The position numbers were made by a program, and so were the translations under genes. From Eretmocerus hayati (taxonomy: Eukaryota; Arthropoda; Insecta; Hymenoptera; Aphelinidae), in NCBI GenBank assembly GCA_029851415.1, contig CM056742.1, positions 145,023,121 to 145,087,120 on the forward strand: DNA of 64,000 nt, in the 5' to 3' direction. The notes beneath the pieces are model-generated. The model ran no database searches. It was not told the DNA's origin and saw only the letters and a program-made list of their open reading frames with translations. This document shows, piece after piece, positions 9,404-22,201 of this stretch (within the stretch, counting starts at the first letter, position 1; the number at the start of each line of letters is the position of its first letter).

Positions 9404-12400
9404 AGTTATAACCTGTGCAAATAAAAATATTTCGCGGAAATCTTGATGTCGTGCGATGAAGACGTTGCGAGAACCTTTATATGGGGAATGTAGAAATTCT
9501 ATGGCAGTCAGAAGTACATAAGAGGAAACATTTGCTGAAATGACTGGGAATTTTTATACAATCAGACATGATGAGCAAATGTCTTACCCAGAAATGAGCA
9601 GGAAAATTAGAGCTTCCACATATTTGTTATGATTAATGCCGATCAATTTCATTTGCTCATGAATCAACAAGAATATCTTTGGAAGAACCAGGGATGCCGA
9701 AGAAAATTTTACTCCCTCGACACGTACTTTGATGTTTCTATTTATTTAACCCAATAACAACCCAATTATCGCGTATTCGTGACTATTTGCATAACCCATC
9801 TGGTTCCGTTTGATCTGTCTCGGATCATTATTTTTAGATTCACACCCAAGAGTTAGTTAGCAGGAACGTGTCAGGATATTTTTGTCCATAACAAACTTAT
9901 CACACCCTGATCACGCTTCATGGTAGATTTTCGACCGTGTTCTCTAGAAATGAAATCACAATAAAATATAAACACAATTAAGGTAAAAAATTTTGTTATC
10001 ATTAAGTTCACTCTGAGAACATCAGTGACAACTCATCACTCCTGTCTCCACGAATGAATTATTTTATGGGTAAAATATTTAAATGGGAATGCGAAATGAT
10101 ACAATTTTTGTGACAATGGAAACTCTGTGGTATATCGATCCAGAATGGAATGACACGGAATTCTACTTGACCACATTCTCAAATTCAGCGGCTAAAAAGT
10201 AAGAATTTGGACAAAAATAAGGGAAAAGTAAAAATGTGCAGAGGTGTATGAATCTTGGACAGCTGGTGAAATTTTCTGTCGAAAAATTTATCATCGCCAT
10301 AAAACTCAAAAATGTCAAAATAAACTGAAAGTGTAATGTCAACATGTGCCTCGTATCTTTTTATAACAGCCGTTATCTTAATTGATTGTGAGAGATTTTT
10401 TCTTTTCGAGAATTTTCCCCGTCTCGCATATCAACAAGATTTCAAAATGCTCGGAGCACAATTTTAAAATCAGGAAGAAAAAATTTGCCCAATATCATAA
10501 AGCTCGGCTTTTCTACTTTGACATGAGATCGCGATGCAGAAGTGCCGAGAAGAAATTTGGTCTACAAATCATGCTGAGATTGCTGAATCTAAAGTTAGAC
10601 GGTTACCAGCGTAGACAAAGTTCAAGATCACTTGACTCATCACTCGATCTCGTCACGTTCTCTATACACGAGTCCAATTTAGATAAGCGGTATATAACAT
10701 ACCATCATTAGCATAATCTGATTAAATCAAAAGCCTTAGAACAACCACAACTCGTAATCCTTTAATAATGCTTACAGAGCTTTTCATGCGAGATACACAA
10801 AGTACATACTCATAATGCCATATCTAATCTACAAAACTCCAAAATGTTTTCAATGAAACTATCTTATGAAGTGTTTGGAGCTCGACCGATTGACTCCAAC
10901 GAAGTGATAATATTGAAATGTACTAAGATCCTACTATTACAGTGCCCAAGTCTATCCATTCTATCAGTCCAAGTATGCATTGTTCGAGATAAGAACTAGA
11001 CTGCAGTCAATGCATTGACTTTTAGTGCATTATGACTACATTACATATAGCCTCGCAGAAGAGAGAGGGGTAAAAAAAGACACCCACGCGTATATGTGAA
11101 GTCAGTCGCACAGCGACCGCGCGAACCAGGCGGTGCAACGGCTCGTCAAGGTCACCGGCTTTGCTCGCAAATCACACACAATCATGTACATACACATATA
11201 CACAACCACACACATGCGAAACATCGGCGAAGAATATAGAATCAAGACTGCACAACATAGCTCAGGTTTATTTTAACCCGATCGCTATACTTACGTTACG
11301 ATTCAAGCTTGGCTTTTCGAAAAAGAAGCTCCCGATGCGTAATTTTACAACCGCTCTGTCTCTTGGCCCGTGCCAATTTATATTTTCACGCGAATTCAGT
11401 GCTCCCGATTTTAATTTAAGGAGCACGAGGTCAGTCTCTGGAGAAAATTTACACAGGTTTTAATCTTTGTTGATTGGATGCTGTGTGCAGAAGTTCTGAG
11501 CTCATTCAATTTTTCACGACTTGCCAGTATGTTTGTTCATGCAAAAAAGTTTATGAGCCGATCTTGTGCCAACTGTATGTGTACTCTGATGCACTCGGAC
11601 GCATGTATTGGACAGCGATTTAAAAGACAACGAACATAAATCTGCAGCATCCGTGGAGACGAGAGTCAGACGTGTACATCATGGTATGGCTGCACTGAGT
11701 TATTTCTGCGTTACTGATTTTTTTTTTCGAATTTAATGGAATTAGGGCGTCTGTAAAGGTTGGGTGGGTATGAAATGAAATAGTTAAGGGTGTAAATGTA
11801 AGCTACAATCAAACGAAGTTTGTATTTCTGCTGACGAGATTTTTCTTCGATTAATATCATGCATTTAGAAGAAGTCAAGATCCAAAAGTGTGATCAAAGT
11901 ATAAGGTATCCTGGTATTAGATACTAGCGAGAATGACGGAGTTTTTATCAAGGGCAAGATTGACGGCTGATTAAAATGTACTCTCGAAAACATAACGTAT
12001 GGCATTAGCTATATGGAGTAGAATTAGCTTCAAAATTGTTTTTTAACGTTCGTGAGATTGTAAAGAGGATTCTGCACGAGGCTATTCAACATACTATTGA
12101 ATGCTTAGTTTCTCAACTCAAAATGAAGACAAAATTTAAAAATATTCGACCCGAATTTCCAAGTTTCCATCAATAAAAAGTCAAAGAAGCTCGTCTCGCA
12201 TCATATATTTGTCTCCTAAGTACTATGGAATCGAAATCTCGAAAGTTCAATAAAAATATGCTCGCAGACTTGAGTCAATTCCAACAGGGACCAACCAGCT
12301 ACACACCCCTCTCCTTGCAAATTTGATAACTAAATGTCACATGAATTGATAATGCACACAAGAGTGCGGTCATTCAGCTTTATGCAAGCTAACACGAAGG

Positions 12401-14600
12401 AAAAAAAACATTTGGTTTGGATCACCAGTGCTGAACGTCGTCGGGTCACCAGAGTTCAAGAGCATTCATTGACGCAATGAAACTTTGAAGCGCTCGTGCC
12501 AATCGAATAATTGGGTAAATCTTGCTTGAGGCAGCGACTGGGCTGCAATATTCTTATTACTACTGATTGACTGCAGAATTTTGGCTCGTCGAATTCGAGA
12601 CCATCATTTGCCTAAACTTGACTCCGTCGTTCTTATAGACGAGAAATTTTCCAAGTACATAACCTACTAAGCTGTTTATGTAGACGATATTTTGATTATT
12701 TTTTGTACTTTTGTGCTACATTCTAATGACAGACCAGTGCAAAATTACGCCATGAGGAGAAAATCTGAATAATAAAATTCTTCAATGGCTCCACCATCCA
12801 GAATCAATCTTTGTAAACTGAAGCACCACTTTCGCCCAACATCTCAAGACCTCGCAGAGAAATTCTCCTCAATCTATAGTTCTCTCTGTGAATTTAGATC
12901 AATCGTCAGAGTTTGCAAAGTATTGAGGAGTATCAGAACTAAAAAATGAATACTAATGATTAACCAAGTTCTCAACCATGTTCCATCGCAACATATTGGT
13001 CTTGGCATAATGTATTTGTTCAATATTATGAGTCACTATCATAAAAAATACCTGATGAATATGATTCAACGATCAATCGTGATCAACTTATTATATTATA
13101 AGACTCATTAGACGCCGGTGATGTAAAACCCAAATCGCGGTGTCATCAATCTTCAGCTAGTAAACTGTTGTCTAATCCCATAATATCACATGTTGATTTA
13201 AACTCAATTCAATGGCAACCTTAATCCTCGTATAGATCTAAATGAAATCTTTTCAGTCATTTGTCAATAAGTTTAAAAATTTTATGAGAATTTAGTCACC
13301 AGAGGTCATCATCGTCATCAGATTCAAGTTCCCCATGATGTAACTGACATGCCGATGATCTGCACATAACAGAGCATCTCATTCCTTGTCTAGGTTACCA
13401 GAGTGAAATGCTCACATGATGCAAAATATCGAGCAAAATACGATGACGCAGTGCCACATAGATTCTCTCCCGAGTTCTTTCCAGACAAGTCTACATGATA
13501 CGTCACATTGAATTTCTCATGATGATTCCACCCATTATGCAGATTAACCTACTATGGAATGCACTATCTCATGCAAAGCGCATAATTGGGTACGACCATG
13601 GCACAGGCTTGACTTTTGCATCAAAGATGCTATGTGATGACATGGCATGGCACATGGCCTTGACTCACAATCGCGTTTTGCATGTAAGAAACGATGTAAA
13701 GATACTATGGCAATAATGCAAGGCTGGTGCGGGAGACGCGACGACCGACGGATTATGTAAAAGCCTGCAGCAAACTAAGCAGAGCAGATGCATCGTAAGA
13801 GCTGTTTTCTACTCAACGCATTTTTGCATATGTGTGTAAGTTTGCATGTATTATGCGTTGATGCTTGGTTAGACACTATGAGTATGGGCATACATGTAAT
13901 ATGCTACCAGCCTGATGCAGTGCCTTTCTCCTATCTGGAGCGCATCTGCTGACTCTGATGGGGCTGGCTAGTCGTTGTCGCTTCCTGCTCGCGCCACGCC
14001 TAATGCCTTTCCCCTTTATTTTTTACCAGATTTTGCTTGTATAATATGGCCCACGGGTAACGATCCTGGTGCACCCCAAAACTCGTTCACATTGCCTTAT
14101 AGCTGCTGCATGAGGAATGCTACCACCATTTTGAAGAACCAGTTGTAGTTTTAAGGTGAAATGAATCTATTCATTCTCCTCATTTTGCTCAAGGGCTTCT
14201 GATGACTCTTAACAAGGTGGTCAAGCACTGAATTTTGAATTTAATTATATGGAAATTATCAATTCTCATGCACTTGATTCCGTTCAGTGAAAATGGTTGA
14301 TTTTGGGATGAGTTATTGCCATTTGGGACTGTAGCGTAAACACAGCAGACTCGTAATGCCGTGATGGAAGAAAGAAAAAAGATGTTGAATGTATACGCTG
14401 TAAAAATTCTTCAGTGATTCTCCAGACTCATCGTACTACCCAACTGATGTTTCACGACTCGTTCAAGAATTGGTGGAAGTGACCAATACCCATATTCACG
14501 ATAGAGTACAAGAAAATACTGATATTTATGAACTATTTCAATAGTAATGACTCCTTCAATAGCTCACCAGAGTATGCCACAGCGTCTCCGCGTTATCTGG
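9404..14600. other. AT-rich stretch, no supported gene
   Basis: About 5 kb with only short frames (60-110 residues), none with a recognisable domain. A GC-richer patch with CACACA runs lies near 11085-11220. No RNA gene or TIR element was found by eye. Confidence 0.4.
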
Positions 14601-14616
14601 TCAACATTTTCCCAGT

Positions 14617-15143
14617 ATTTCAAAGGTATCATGGCAAGATTTGTGTTGTTGGTGCTCCAGGGGTACTTCAACGGTACTTCAGCTGTACTTCAGTGATATA
14701 TAGCGAGACTTGTGTTGTTGGTGCCCTCGTGGTACTTTCAACAGTACTTCAGTGTTCTCATAGCGAGGCGTGTGCTGTTGGTGCTTCAACAAGACTTCAG
14801 CAATACATCAGTGGTACCATAGCAAGATTTGTGTTGTTAACTCTCTAGCAGTACTTCCGCTGTACTTCAGTGACATATAGCGAGACTTGTGTTGTTGGTG
14901 CCCTAGTGGTACTTTCAGCAGTACTTCAGTGTTCTCATAAGTAGGCTTGTGTTCTTGGTGCTTCAACAAGACTTCAGCAATACATCAGTGGTATCACAGC
15001 AAGTCTTGTATTGTTTGTGCTCTAGCAGTACTTCAGCTGTACTTCAGTGATATAGCGAGACTTGTGTTGTTGGTGCTCCAGCAGCACTTGAACGATATCT
15101 GAGCGGTACTTCAGCAGTAGTTTCGTGGTATCTTAATGAGTCT
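14617..15143 (+). repeat. minisatellite, ~60-bp monomer in ~180-bp triplets
   Basis: Eight monomers carry the landmark GCGAGACTTGTGTTGTTGGT (variants GCAAGATTTG, GCGAGGCGTG), starting near 14634, 14703, 14763, 14822, 14879, 14942, 14999 and 15055. Each is followed by GCTCCAGCAG-like and GTACTTCAG-rich sequence. Types alternate in order (GCAAGATTT, GCGAGACTT, GCGAGGCGT-like), giving a higher-order period near 180-188 bp. Frayed related sequence (GTTCAGCGGTTCGTACTCCC) persists to about 15540. One strand is open for 106 residues from 14528, which is a by-product of the repeat. Confidence 0.85.
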
Positions 15144-18100
15144 TGTGTAGTTCCACGTTATGCATTTTTCCTCACGATATTGGTATCTGAACAGGACTCG
15201 CACACTCCTCCATGGCTGAGTTCAAGGCACATTGACATAAAATTGATACAACGACACTGCCACATCAAGAATCGATGTTTGTCTGCAATATGCCGCTGAG
15301 AAAACGCCAAATCAATACCTGGTCTATACTCTGATGGTATTTTGAGGATATGGTCTTTTTGCGGCACATTATCAGTGATAAAGCGTGTTTTGTGTAATAC
15401 CTCTGTAGCTCTCCGCCAGAAACTTCTGTCGGCAGCTTGATGAGCCTTGCGAAGTTCAGCGGTTCGTACTCCCGCTGAACTTATAGCAAGTGCCGTGGTA
15501 GGACTTGAATCATTCTCCGCAATACTTCCGTTTTATCCCACAGTTGATCGCAAAAATGGACCATCTCCACTAAAAACTGGTTTAAACTGTCAGAATCGAG
15601 AATCTTGTTCTAACAGGATTTAATTAAGAACTCAAAACACTGGCCATCGACATAGTCAACTTAGGATCGCTACAGTAAAGCCTATCATTCTCATTTAGAC
15701 CTAACATTCCTGGGTGATGAACCCAGTTTCTATCGTGATTTCTTGTATTGGGCAGCTACAGCCGTAGTTTTTGATTGTAAAGCTGTTGAAATATGCTGTC
15801 ATTTTAAGCAACACATGGACCTGGAACGAAGACATGCATCATTAATAAACAAGGCAAAATCGGTAAATAACTACTCATGTCTAACTATATCGATGGTATC
15901 ACATAGATGAGCAGGGCTTGAATTTGGAGTTGTGAAACTTGTTTTTTATTATTAGGAAAAACTGAGTGCCATGAAGAATTCATTTGATACGAAGGGACAC
16001 AAACCCATGTCAAAGTCATCACCCTATCCAAAAAGAAAGTGTTGGTGTTAATTACATGAGTGTCGGATAAAATTCAAGTCATCTTGTTTTTGAGCTTGTG
16101 GGGTAAAAATGGTCGTATGTATTCAGGATATGGATTGGATTCAAGTAACTAATGATAGGAACTCTATCATACAGCCAATGTACAAAATCAAGTGGGTATA
16201 GAAACGTTTGAAATTCGTTTATTATCAATCAAAGTTCTGCGAAAATCAGACAGTACATGCACAATCAAAGACGTATGTTCTCATGTGACGTTCATTATAG
16301 CCTAGCTTTGTTGCTAGCCTAGCAAAAGTCCAGGTTGTAGTACTCCAACCTTCTACCAAATCAGATAGCCACTCCTTCAAATTCCCGATAAGGGCCCAAC
16401 GGGCATGCAAATGCAAAGTCGATGTCGTCGCACCGGCCCTGCGGCAACCCATTCAACCACTGATGATCTTGGAGGCTTGCCTTCGGCGCCCCTAAAGCAA
16501 TTTGGCTGGTCTAGTCGTATTCATATATCAGGCCCCGCATGCGGTAGAGATCGACGCTCTCTCTGGATCGAAGCACTGCGCCGAAATTAGTCCACGGCCT
16601 TGAGATAACTCACGTGTGGCACGTGTGCAAGGCGACATCGCCTTACATAGGAAGGATCTAGCCATGCAACTTTAATTCCGCCACACACGCGTGATTCTTA
16701 TACTTTTATATCTATACGCATGTAAAGGAAGGATGGTTAAAAGGGCGAATAGGGCATGAACGGAGAGCGCAGATGTTTTAACTTGCGAAAAATGGGTTTG
16801 AGTATGACTCTACATTATACACGTGCAACCAGAGATCAGACCATCATCAGCTGAGGATGATAGTTATATATAGGAACAGGGCCTAAAAGCCGGATAGAGG
16901 GGCCTAACAACCTGTCTTACCTCCCTAAAGTCCCCTCCAGTCTGCACTTGACCTTGATTCGCACGGGCCAACCTGTGCCTTTTGGATGGCAATAGCTTTG
17001 GGTTCTGCCTGTTGTCCACCTGCTTCGATTCACGCATGGGCCATCATGCACGAGCGAGACATAAGAGAGGGAGGATCTAGGGTTTGGGGGAGGGGACCCT
17101 TCACATATAATATAGTATATAGAACAACACAAAAACAAGCCACGAGGAAGCGGCTGCCGGGTATTTGGGGTGCCCTCCGCCCGCCTTCATTCTAGTATGT
17201 TGGTATACCTGTATGTATCGAAACACCTTGTACACTCGTGATGGGAGCAGAACCCATGCACGCGCGGATCCTCGCATCATTGAGGGGAAGCTTCTGAATT
17301 GCCTTCTAAGCTGTCGATTCCTGATGACAAAAGGGCGCCCGGGTATTCATTTTCATTATTAGTATGAGCAGGGGGCTCCGCGGATATGAGCACCAGAATA
17401 GTGCTGCGGTTGAGGTTATGTGTATCATATACTACATGCTTCACTCGCTGATGAATGGGTTGCGCGCAAGGAGTATACAGATTGTGCAACTTTTGCCCTT
17501 TTCCGGACGCGACGAGAGTTCTATAGTAGTGTTTCGAGATTGCGTGGGGATCATATTTTGACGAGAGCTGCACCTTGCGCATCGTGCAATTCTATAGAGA
17601 CGAATGATGAAGAGAGAGGGAGGCTTTTTGGGACATTTGAGTATGCCTTGTTTCGCAGGATTCAGAGGGTTTCTGGAGGCTTAGAGCGTGAGATCGAGAA
17701 TTTCTGTGGGAACAAAGCAGATTGTGTGGTTCGTCACATGTTACGTGACGGATTTGCAAGTTGTTAGCCTCAAGTTGTCAAGGTGAGGAAGAACGGGTGA
17801 CTCGGAAGCAAGATCGGAAGGAAATTGGTGGTGTTGAAGGTCAAGGAAGTATTCCCACGTTGTTCTTTGTTGAAGGTGACTACGGAGTCCATCCGGTAGG
17901 AGGACATTCTTCATGCGAAGGGAAGATTTTTCTGTGACAGTGTCACGAGTGCCCCAAAATATTCATATTTGAGGGTTCGATACATGCATAACTTTACGTT
18001 CAGAGATGATGCTAATATGCACTAATATATAATAGCTCTACAGGATCAAGATTTGTCTAATATAAGAGAACAACAAAGAGCTGTAAAATGTCTTTACTTA

Positions 18101-18984
18101 CAATATTGGGGTCAGCCATACCTATTTGCGTATGTACAAGAAAATCGAAAATAGCTCGTCTACTCTTCGAAATGGATTTAGCATCCAAATTTTCATAACT
18201 TGGTCAGGAAACCTGTTTGCTTCCCTTTCAATAAATGAAGAGTCAAGGGAAGATTGACCTATCAAATTCCGATGATACTGAGTTAATGTGATTAGTTGTC
18301 AACAGAATGCAGCAAAATTCTCGTGAGCGTTGGTCACCTCCGAGTCAAATTACCTGTGTTGGAATTCTTACGGGATGAACATGCTATCTTATTGCACCAG
18401 TAATTATCTTTGGATCATAAAAAGCTGGCCCAAGAATTTCTACCTCAATCATGCTTATATAGTGAATTACCATTCAAAGAACGTGCTCAAACTTTTTTTA
18501 CCGGTGGCTCGTTAATTTGGCCAAAAGTTGTTACCAAATTTGACTTTGAATTCACGGATCAATCACAAATAAGACAATTTTGCTGATCCACAGTGATTTC
18601 AAAGTCTGATCATTGGGTCTCATGAAATTCCTGCGAGAGTCTGTTGGGGTCTGATGGAAAAAATGAGACAAACATGGGAGCGAATCTGTGACCCTTGGAA
18701 TGATCAATCGATCTGACTCACACAATAACAAGGGTACCACTTCGAGGCAGATCTTGTTGCAATCTTGCTGAGGGCGAGATATAATTCCCACTCTTGGTTA
18801 CTCTACATTGGATTTAAACACGTAATCAATGCTATTGTAAAGAATCTTATTCCATACTACTGACACCGAGGCAGTAACAATAATTTCAAAACTAATCGGG
18901 AACAAACATTGTTTCTAATGAATGATAGTTTTGCAAGATAATGAGCGTACACATGACGTATGCTCAGCCATGTAACGAAGCTCC
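15144..18984. other. mixed stretch with a GC-rich block at 16.3-17.8 kb
   Basis: 15.1-16.2 kb is AT-rich and empty. 16.25-17.77 kb is GC-richer with open frames on both strands, the longest being 115 residues at 17420-17767. That frame (ending VVRHMLRDGFASC) has no motif or splice context I can support. 17.8-18.98 kb is AT-rich without supported features. Confidence 0.3.
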
Positions 18985-19345
18985 GTGGTTGACCTTACCA
19001 GTATAGTCATATGCTTGTCTCAAAGATTAAGCCATGCATGTTTCAGCGCATACCAACTTAAGGTGCAATCACGAATGGATCATTGAGTCAGTGCTGGTTC
19101 CTTAGATCGTACTCACATTTCTTGGATAACTGTGGTAATTCTAGAGTCTATACATGCTAAGCAGAGTTCCAACCAGATATGAGGAGAACGCTTTCGTTAG
19201 ATTAGAACTAATCGGTGGCGGGTTCGCTCGTTCACCATTTACTTCGATGACTCTGAATAACTTTGAGCTGATTGCATGGTCTTGCAACGGCGACGCATCT
19301 TTCGGACGTCTGCCTTCTCAACTTACGTCGGAGGGTACGCTCGAG
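18985..19345 (+). pseudogene. 18S rRNA 5'-end pseudogene fragment
   Basis: The sequence runs collinear with the 5' end of eukaryotic small-subunit rRNA. It has GGTTGACCTTACCAG (degraded GGTTGATCCTGCCAG), then GTCATATGCTTGTCTCAAAG, ATTAAGCCATGCATGT, GGTTCCTTAGATCGTAC, TTGGATAACTGTGGTAATTC, TGACTCTGAATAACTTTG, GCGACGCATCTTTC and TCTGCCTT.TCAACTT. There are many substitutions and small indels, and similarity ends near the GATGGTAGG region. It is therefore a truncated, non-functional copy of roughly the first 350 nt. The flanks are not rDNA, so it was probably dispersed by retroposition, recombination or repair. ORFs across it are meaningless. Confidence 0.9.
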
Positions 19346-20300
19346 TATACAGAAATGATCATTCCTGCAAAATTCTTTCAGATATTCCAATTGATTCCTT
19401 CAACCATGATGATCGGTTATGTTTGCAGGGTTATCAATGTGATCATGATTGGGTCAAGTACGGCTTATTGGTGTCAATTTTCTTGATGGAGTAAGGCGGA
19501 ATCCCCTCGATCAATGCAAATTCTTTGTGAAACTCCCACTTAATTCCAAGAATCACAAATCTTGAAGATGAATGAGTGCAATTTAGCATTACTCATATGA
19601 GTGAGCTCGAGCCAGAATCCACCATTATATGCATCATCGAATCACGTATTTTAGAATCGTGAGTTAACATCCTGGCAACTGCATAATATGCATCAGTTCA
19701 GCAAAATATCTCGAGAATCTCATGATCACGTGATTCTCTCGATAATCCTCGCGTATTATTAAACTTACACTCTGCAGATTCAGCAGTCGATCATCTCGAG
19801 TGTCTTATCTCAATTCTCTTGTAAATCTCAATTGAACGTATGAAGGACGTTGAGCACTCGAGTGAGACCGCAGAATATGAAATGGAATGTATAACTTTAA
19901 TAGATACAACGCTCCATTTTCTTCACTCGAAGACAACGATCATGATGATAATAATAATAACTACACTATTGCCTATGCTACATATATACGCGGTTCATCG
20001 TCTCAACCGCAACAGATGATGACCGCAGACATGTCTGAAAAATTGTAGCTGGCTGCGACTCAGACAGTATTAAGCCTCAGTAACTCAGTCTTAAACTGAG
20101 ACCAAGATGAACGGATGTTACCATCCATCAGAAAAGGTTGTAATGAGAAAAAGGCGCGTGTGTTGAGTACATTCTCGAGTATCGATTCCAGCTGTCCATC
20201 TCAAGACCAGCAGAATGTAACATTCATGAGTATTAGTAGTATTAGTAGTATACCTAATACATAAATATAAGTGGTATACTAGCCAACATACGGATGCCCA
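19346..20300. other. AT-rich stretch, no supported gene
   Basis: No supported gene. Short ATTAGTAGT repeats occur near 20230-20250. Confidence 0.35.
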
Positions 20301-20688
20301 TCAAAGTGCAGTGAACGCGCTCGCATACGAACTGCATCTTGCATTATTTTCAAGCCATTGCGGTGCAGTGGGGCAGAGAGGTTTCCAACACACATTCGCA
20401 AGCTCTACCCACACATTTATACATCTAAATTCAGTTGTGTGTGCAAGTGTGTGTGCACGAGTGCATGCATCATGCATTATACGTGCGAATAACCAATCCG
20501 AGAGCTACTCGACGATGGCGAGAAACGAAGCGCAAAAAGAGCGAGATAGAGAGAGAGAGGACGGTTCAGCCTTGAGACGCCAGCGATGCTCAATGCAGCG
20601 GATTTTGCACTGTTGAATATATACATATATCTATATAATGCGAATATATACGCTGAGCGAATGTAGCCGCTTGCAGCACGTGCAGCCA

Positions 20689-20731
20689 AGAATCGCCTCG
20701 TGCAGAGTTTAGCTCTGCACGAGGCGATTCT
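20689..20731. repeat. perfect 19-bp inverted repeat, 5-nt loop
   Basis: AGAATCGCCTCGTGCAGAG (20689-20707) is followed by a TTTAG loop and its exact reverse complement (20713-20731). The stem has no mismatch. It lies in the GC-rich island and is shorter than a typical pre-miRNA. Confidence 0.9.
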
Positions 20732-20773
20732 AGACGATGTGGAGGCTGCCGTGTGTGGGCCACTGGACCGCGA

Positions 20774-20797
20774 TCTCTCTCTCTCTCTCTCTCTCTC
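20774..20797. repeat. (TC)n microsatellite
   Basis: About 12 TC units. Similar tracts recur at 43.30, 50.66 and 51.35 kb. Confidence 0.95.
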
Positions 20798-21601
20798 ATC
20801 AGCTCTTGTGGTTGTGCGGTTTATAAGGTATCGGTCATGACTATACAGTATATAGTGGAAGGGTTGAGCTGGAGCGTATATTAGCGCACACCTCGAGGCT
20901 TGCCATCATCATCTATACTTGAAATTCCTCTTCGAGAAGCCGCGAGCTGAGAAAACTCACTGGATGTTATTCTGGAACTTCTTATGCGCGAACGCGTATA
21001 TTATATAGACCGATTGCATGAATTGCAGAATTGACCGGTCGCGCTTTTTATTGAGAAGGAAGGTTGATGGAGAAGTTGATGGCTGTGATGCCATAGACCG
21101 CACACCACGATTTTAGTTGAAAAGATATTCTGATGGGGTGGGTCAAGGTGGATCTGACACATGCAAAAATTTTGTTTGAATTTTGACGGAGCTGAGCGAA
21201 GCATTGTTCAAGGTATAAGTCTTGATCAAGAGTTGTATTCTTCCATGGATCAAAAATGGAGAAAGATCTTGATTTAACGGAATCTCGATTTAGTGGACGA
21301 ATTCAAAAGCACCGGCAAAATCACATTGTCTCTTATGGAAAGGAACCCTCAATTTAGCGAGTCCTTGAAATAGCGAACGCAAACGGTTGGAGTGCTCGAT
21401 ATTTTGGAATAACTACAGTTCAACTGTCCGCAAACGTAACAATCAAACGTTTTCGTGATAGGAAGTTTGACGCATGCTCATTGACGTAATTAGCCCTAAA
21501 TTGTTACATATGCAGGTCGATTTTGAATTTCGGTTGACTAGGTTAGGGTGTCTATAGCGACTAGTAGTTTCCGTGTGCGGATCGCGATTCCACGGATTCC
21601 C

Positions 21602-21675
21602 ACGCGTTGATTCGTCGGTGATTCCTCGATCCGGGCCCACTGTGCTAAGGATCGCGGAACTGCGAATCAACGCGT
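21602..21675. repeat. 74-nt hairpin inside the pogo-like element
   Basis: ACGCGTTGATTCG (21602-21614) is the exact reverse complement of 21663-21675. The stem continues inward with TTCCTCGATCC against GGATCGCGGAA across a bulge. The loop is about 16 nt and contains GGGCCCAC. Confidence 0.6.
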
Positions 21676-21808
21676 AGAATTGCGGACATTTCTCGTAACT
21701 AATACACGTCCACACCTAGTCTAGACCGAAATTAAAAATCGATCTGCTGTGCGTACGAGACTATCGATTATTTCGACCGAGCGAAAACGATTGATGATCC
21801 GCGAGGGG

Positions 21809-21814
21809 TATAAA
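21809..21814 (+). promoter_or_regulatory. TATAAA box
   Basis: GGGGTATAAAG precedes the ATG at 21841 by 32 bp. This is close to the usual TATA-to-start distance, so a transcript would have almost no 5'UTR if it begins with this ATG. Confidence 0.3.
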
Positions 21815-21840
21815 GTTGTCCAAGTGATAGAAGAGCAAAT

Positions 21841-22201
21841 ATGAATTTCCGGAACGTGGTTGAGAACATCAAAGTCGGAAAAACTCAAATGTTCATTAAT
21901 TTGAGTGATGATGCGTATGCCCTAGAAGAATATGACATACAATTGAATGCCGACATGAAGAATGGTGTGGTCGTGAGCATGCGAAGTCATATATGTATAT
22001 GTGTACCCATCTCCAGGCCTCTAGTTCAACCAACAGCTCTGAAAATGGCTAAAAAGGTGGGATTATATGATTTTATTGCGTTTCATCGTTCGCTGAAAAG
22101 CTGACTTTCCTATTCAGAATGATGTGTCTGTCGGAAATGATTTTGTGAATGGTATGGATGATGTCGGTAGTCTGATTGAGTCTTCTCCATCACAAGTATA
22201 A
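21841..22201 (+). CDS. small two-exon ORF inside the pogo-like element
   Basis: Exon 1 (21841-22056) encodes 72 residues, from MNFRNVVENIKVGKTQ to LKMAKK. A 61-bp intron (22057-22117) has donor AAG/GTGGGA and acceptor CCTATTCAG. Exon 2 (22118-22201) adds 27 residues ending SLIESSPSQV before TAA, and the splice is phase 0. The intron contains an in-frame stop in the unspliced reading, so splicing is needed to extend the protein to 99 residues. Acidic stretches (DDAYALEEYD, NGMDDVGS) are present, but I see no DDE triad, CENP-B-type helix-turn-helix or other domain. It may be a decayed C-terminal piece of the element's own protein or an unrelated short ORF. A further frame at 22208-22567 is open but unrecognised. 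Confidence 0.3.

Larger units (their letters stand above)
20300..20900. promoter_or_regulatory. GC-rich island with CT tract and perfect hairpin
   Basis: The block is CpG-containing and carries GA-rich sequence (20547-20562), a CT microsatellite (20774-20797), several TATATA runs and a perfect hairpin at 20689-20731. Insect promoters and GAGA-type sites often contain CT/GA runs. No coding frame is convincing. Promoter or enhancer function is inference. Confidence 0.3.

Noticed and set aside
17420..17767. 115-residue ORF with mixed composition
   Set aside because: Somewhat protein-like, but I see no domain, no convincing splice sites and other frames are also open in this GC-richer block.
19154..19486. 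110-residue ORF
   Set aside because: Mostly within the decayed 18S rRNA fragment, so not a protein.
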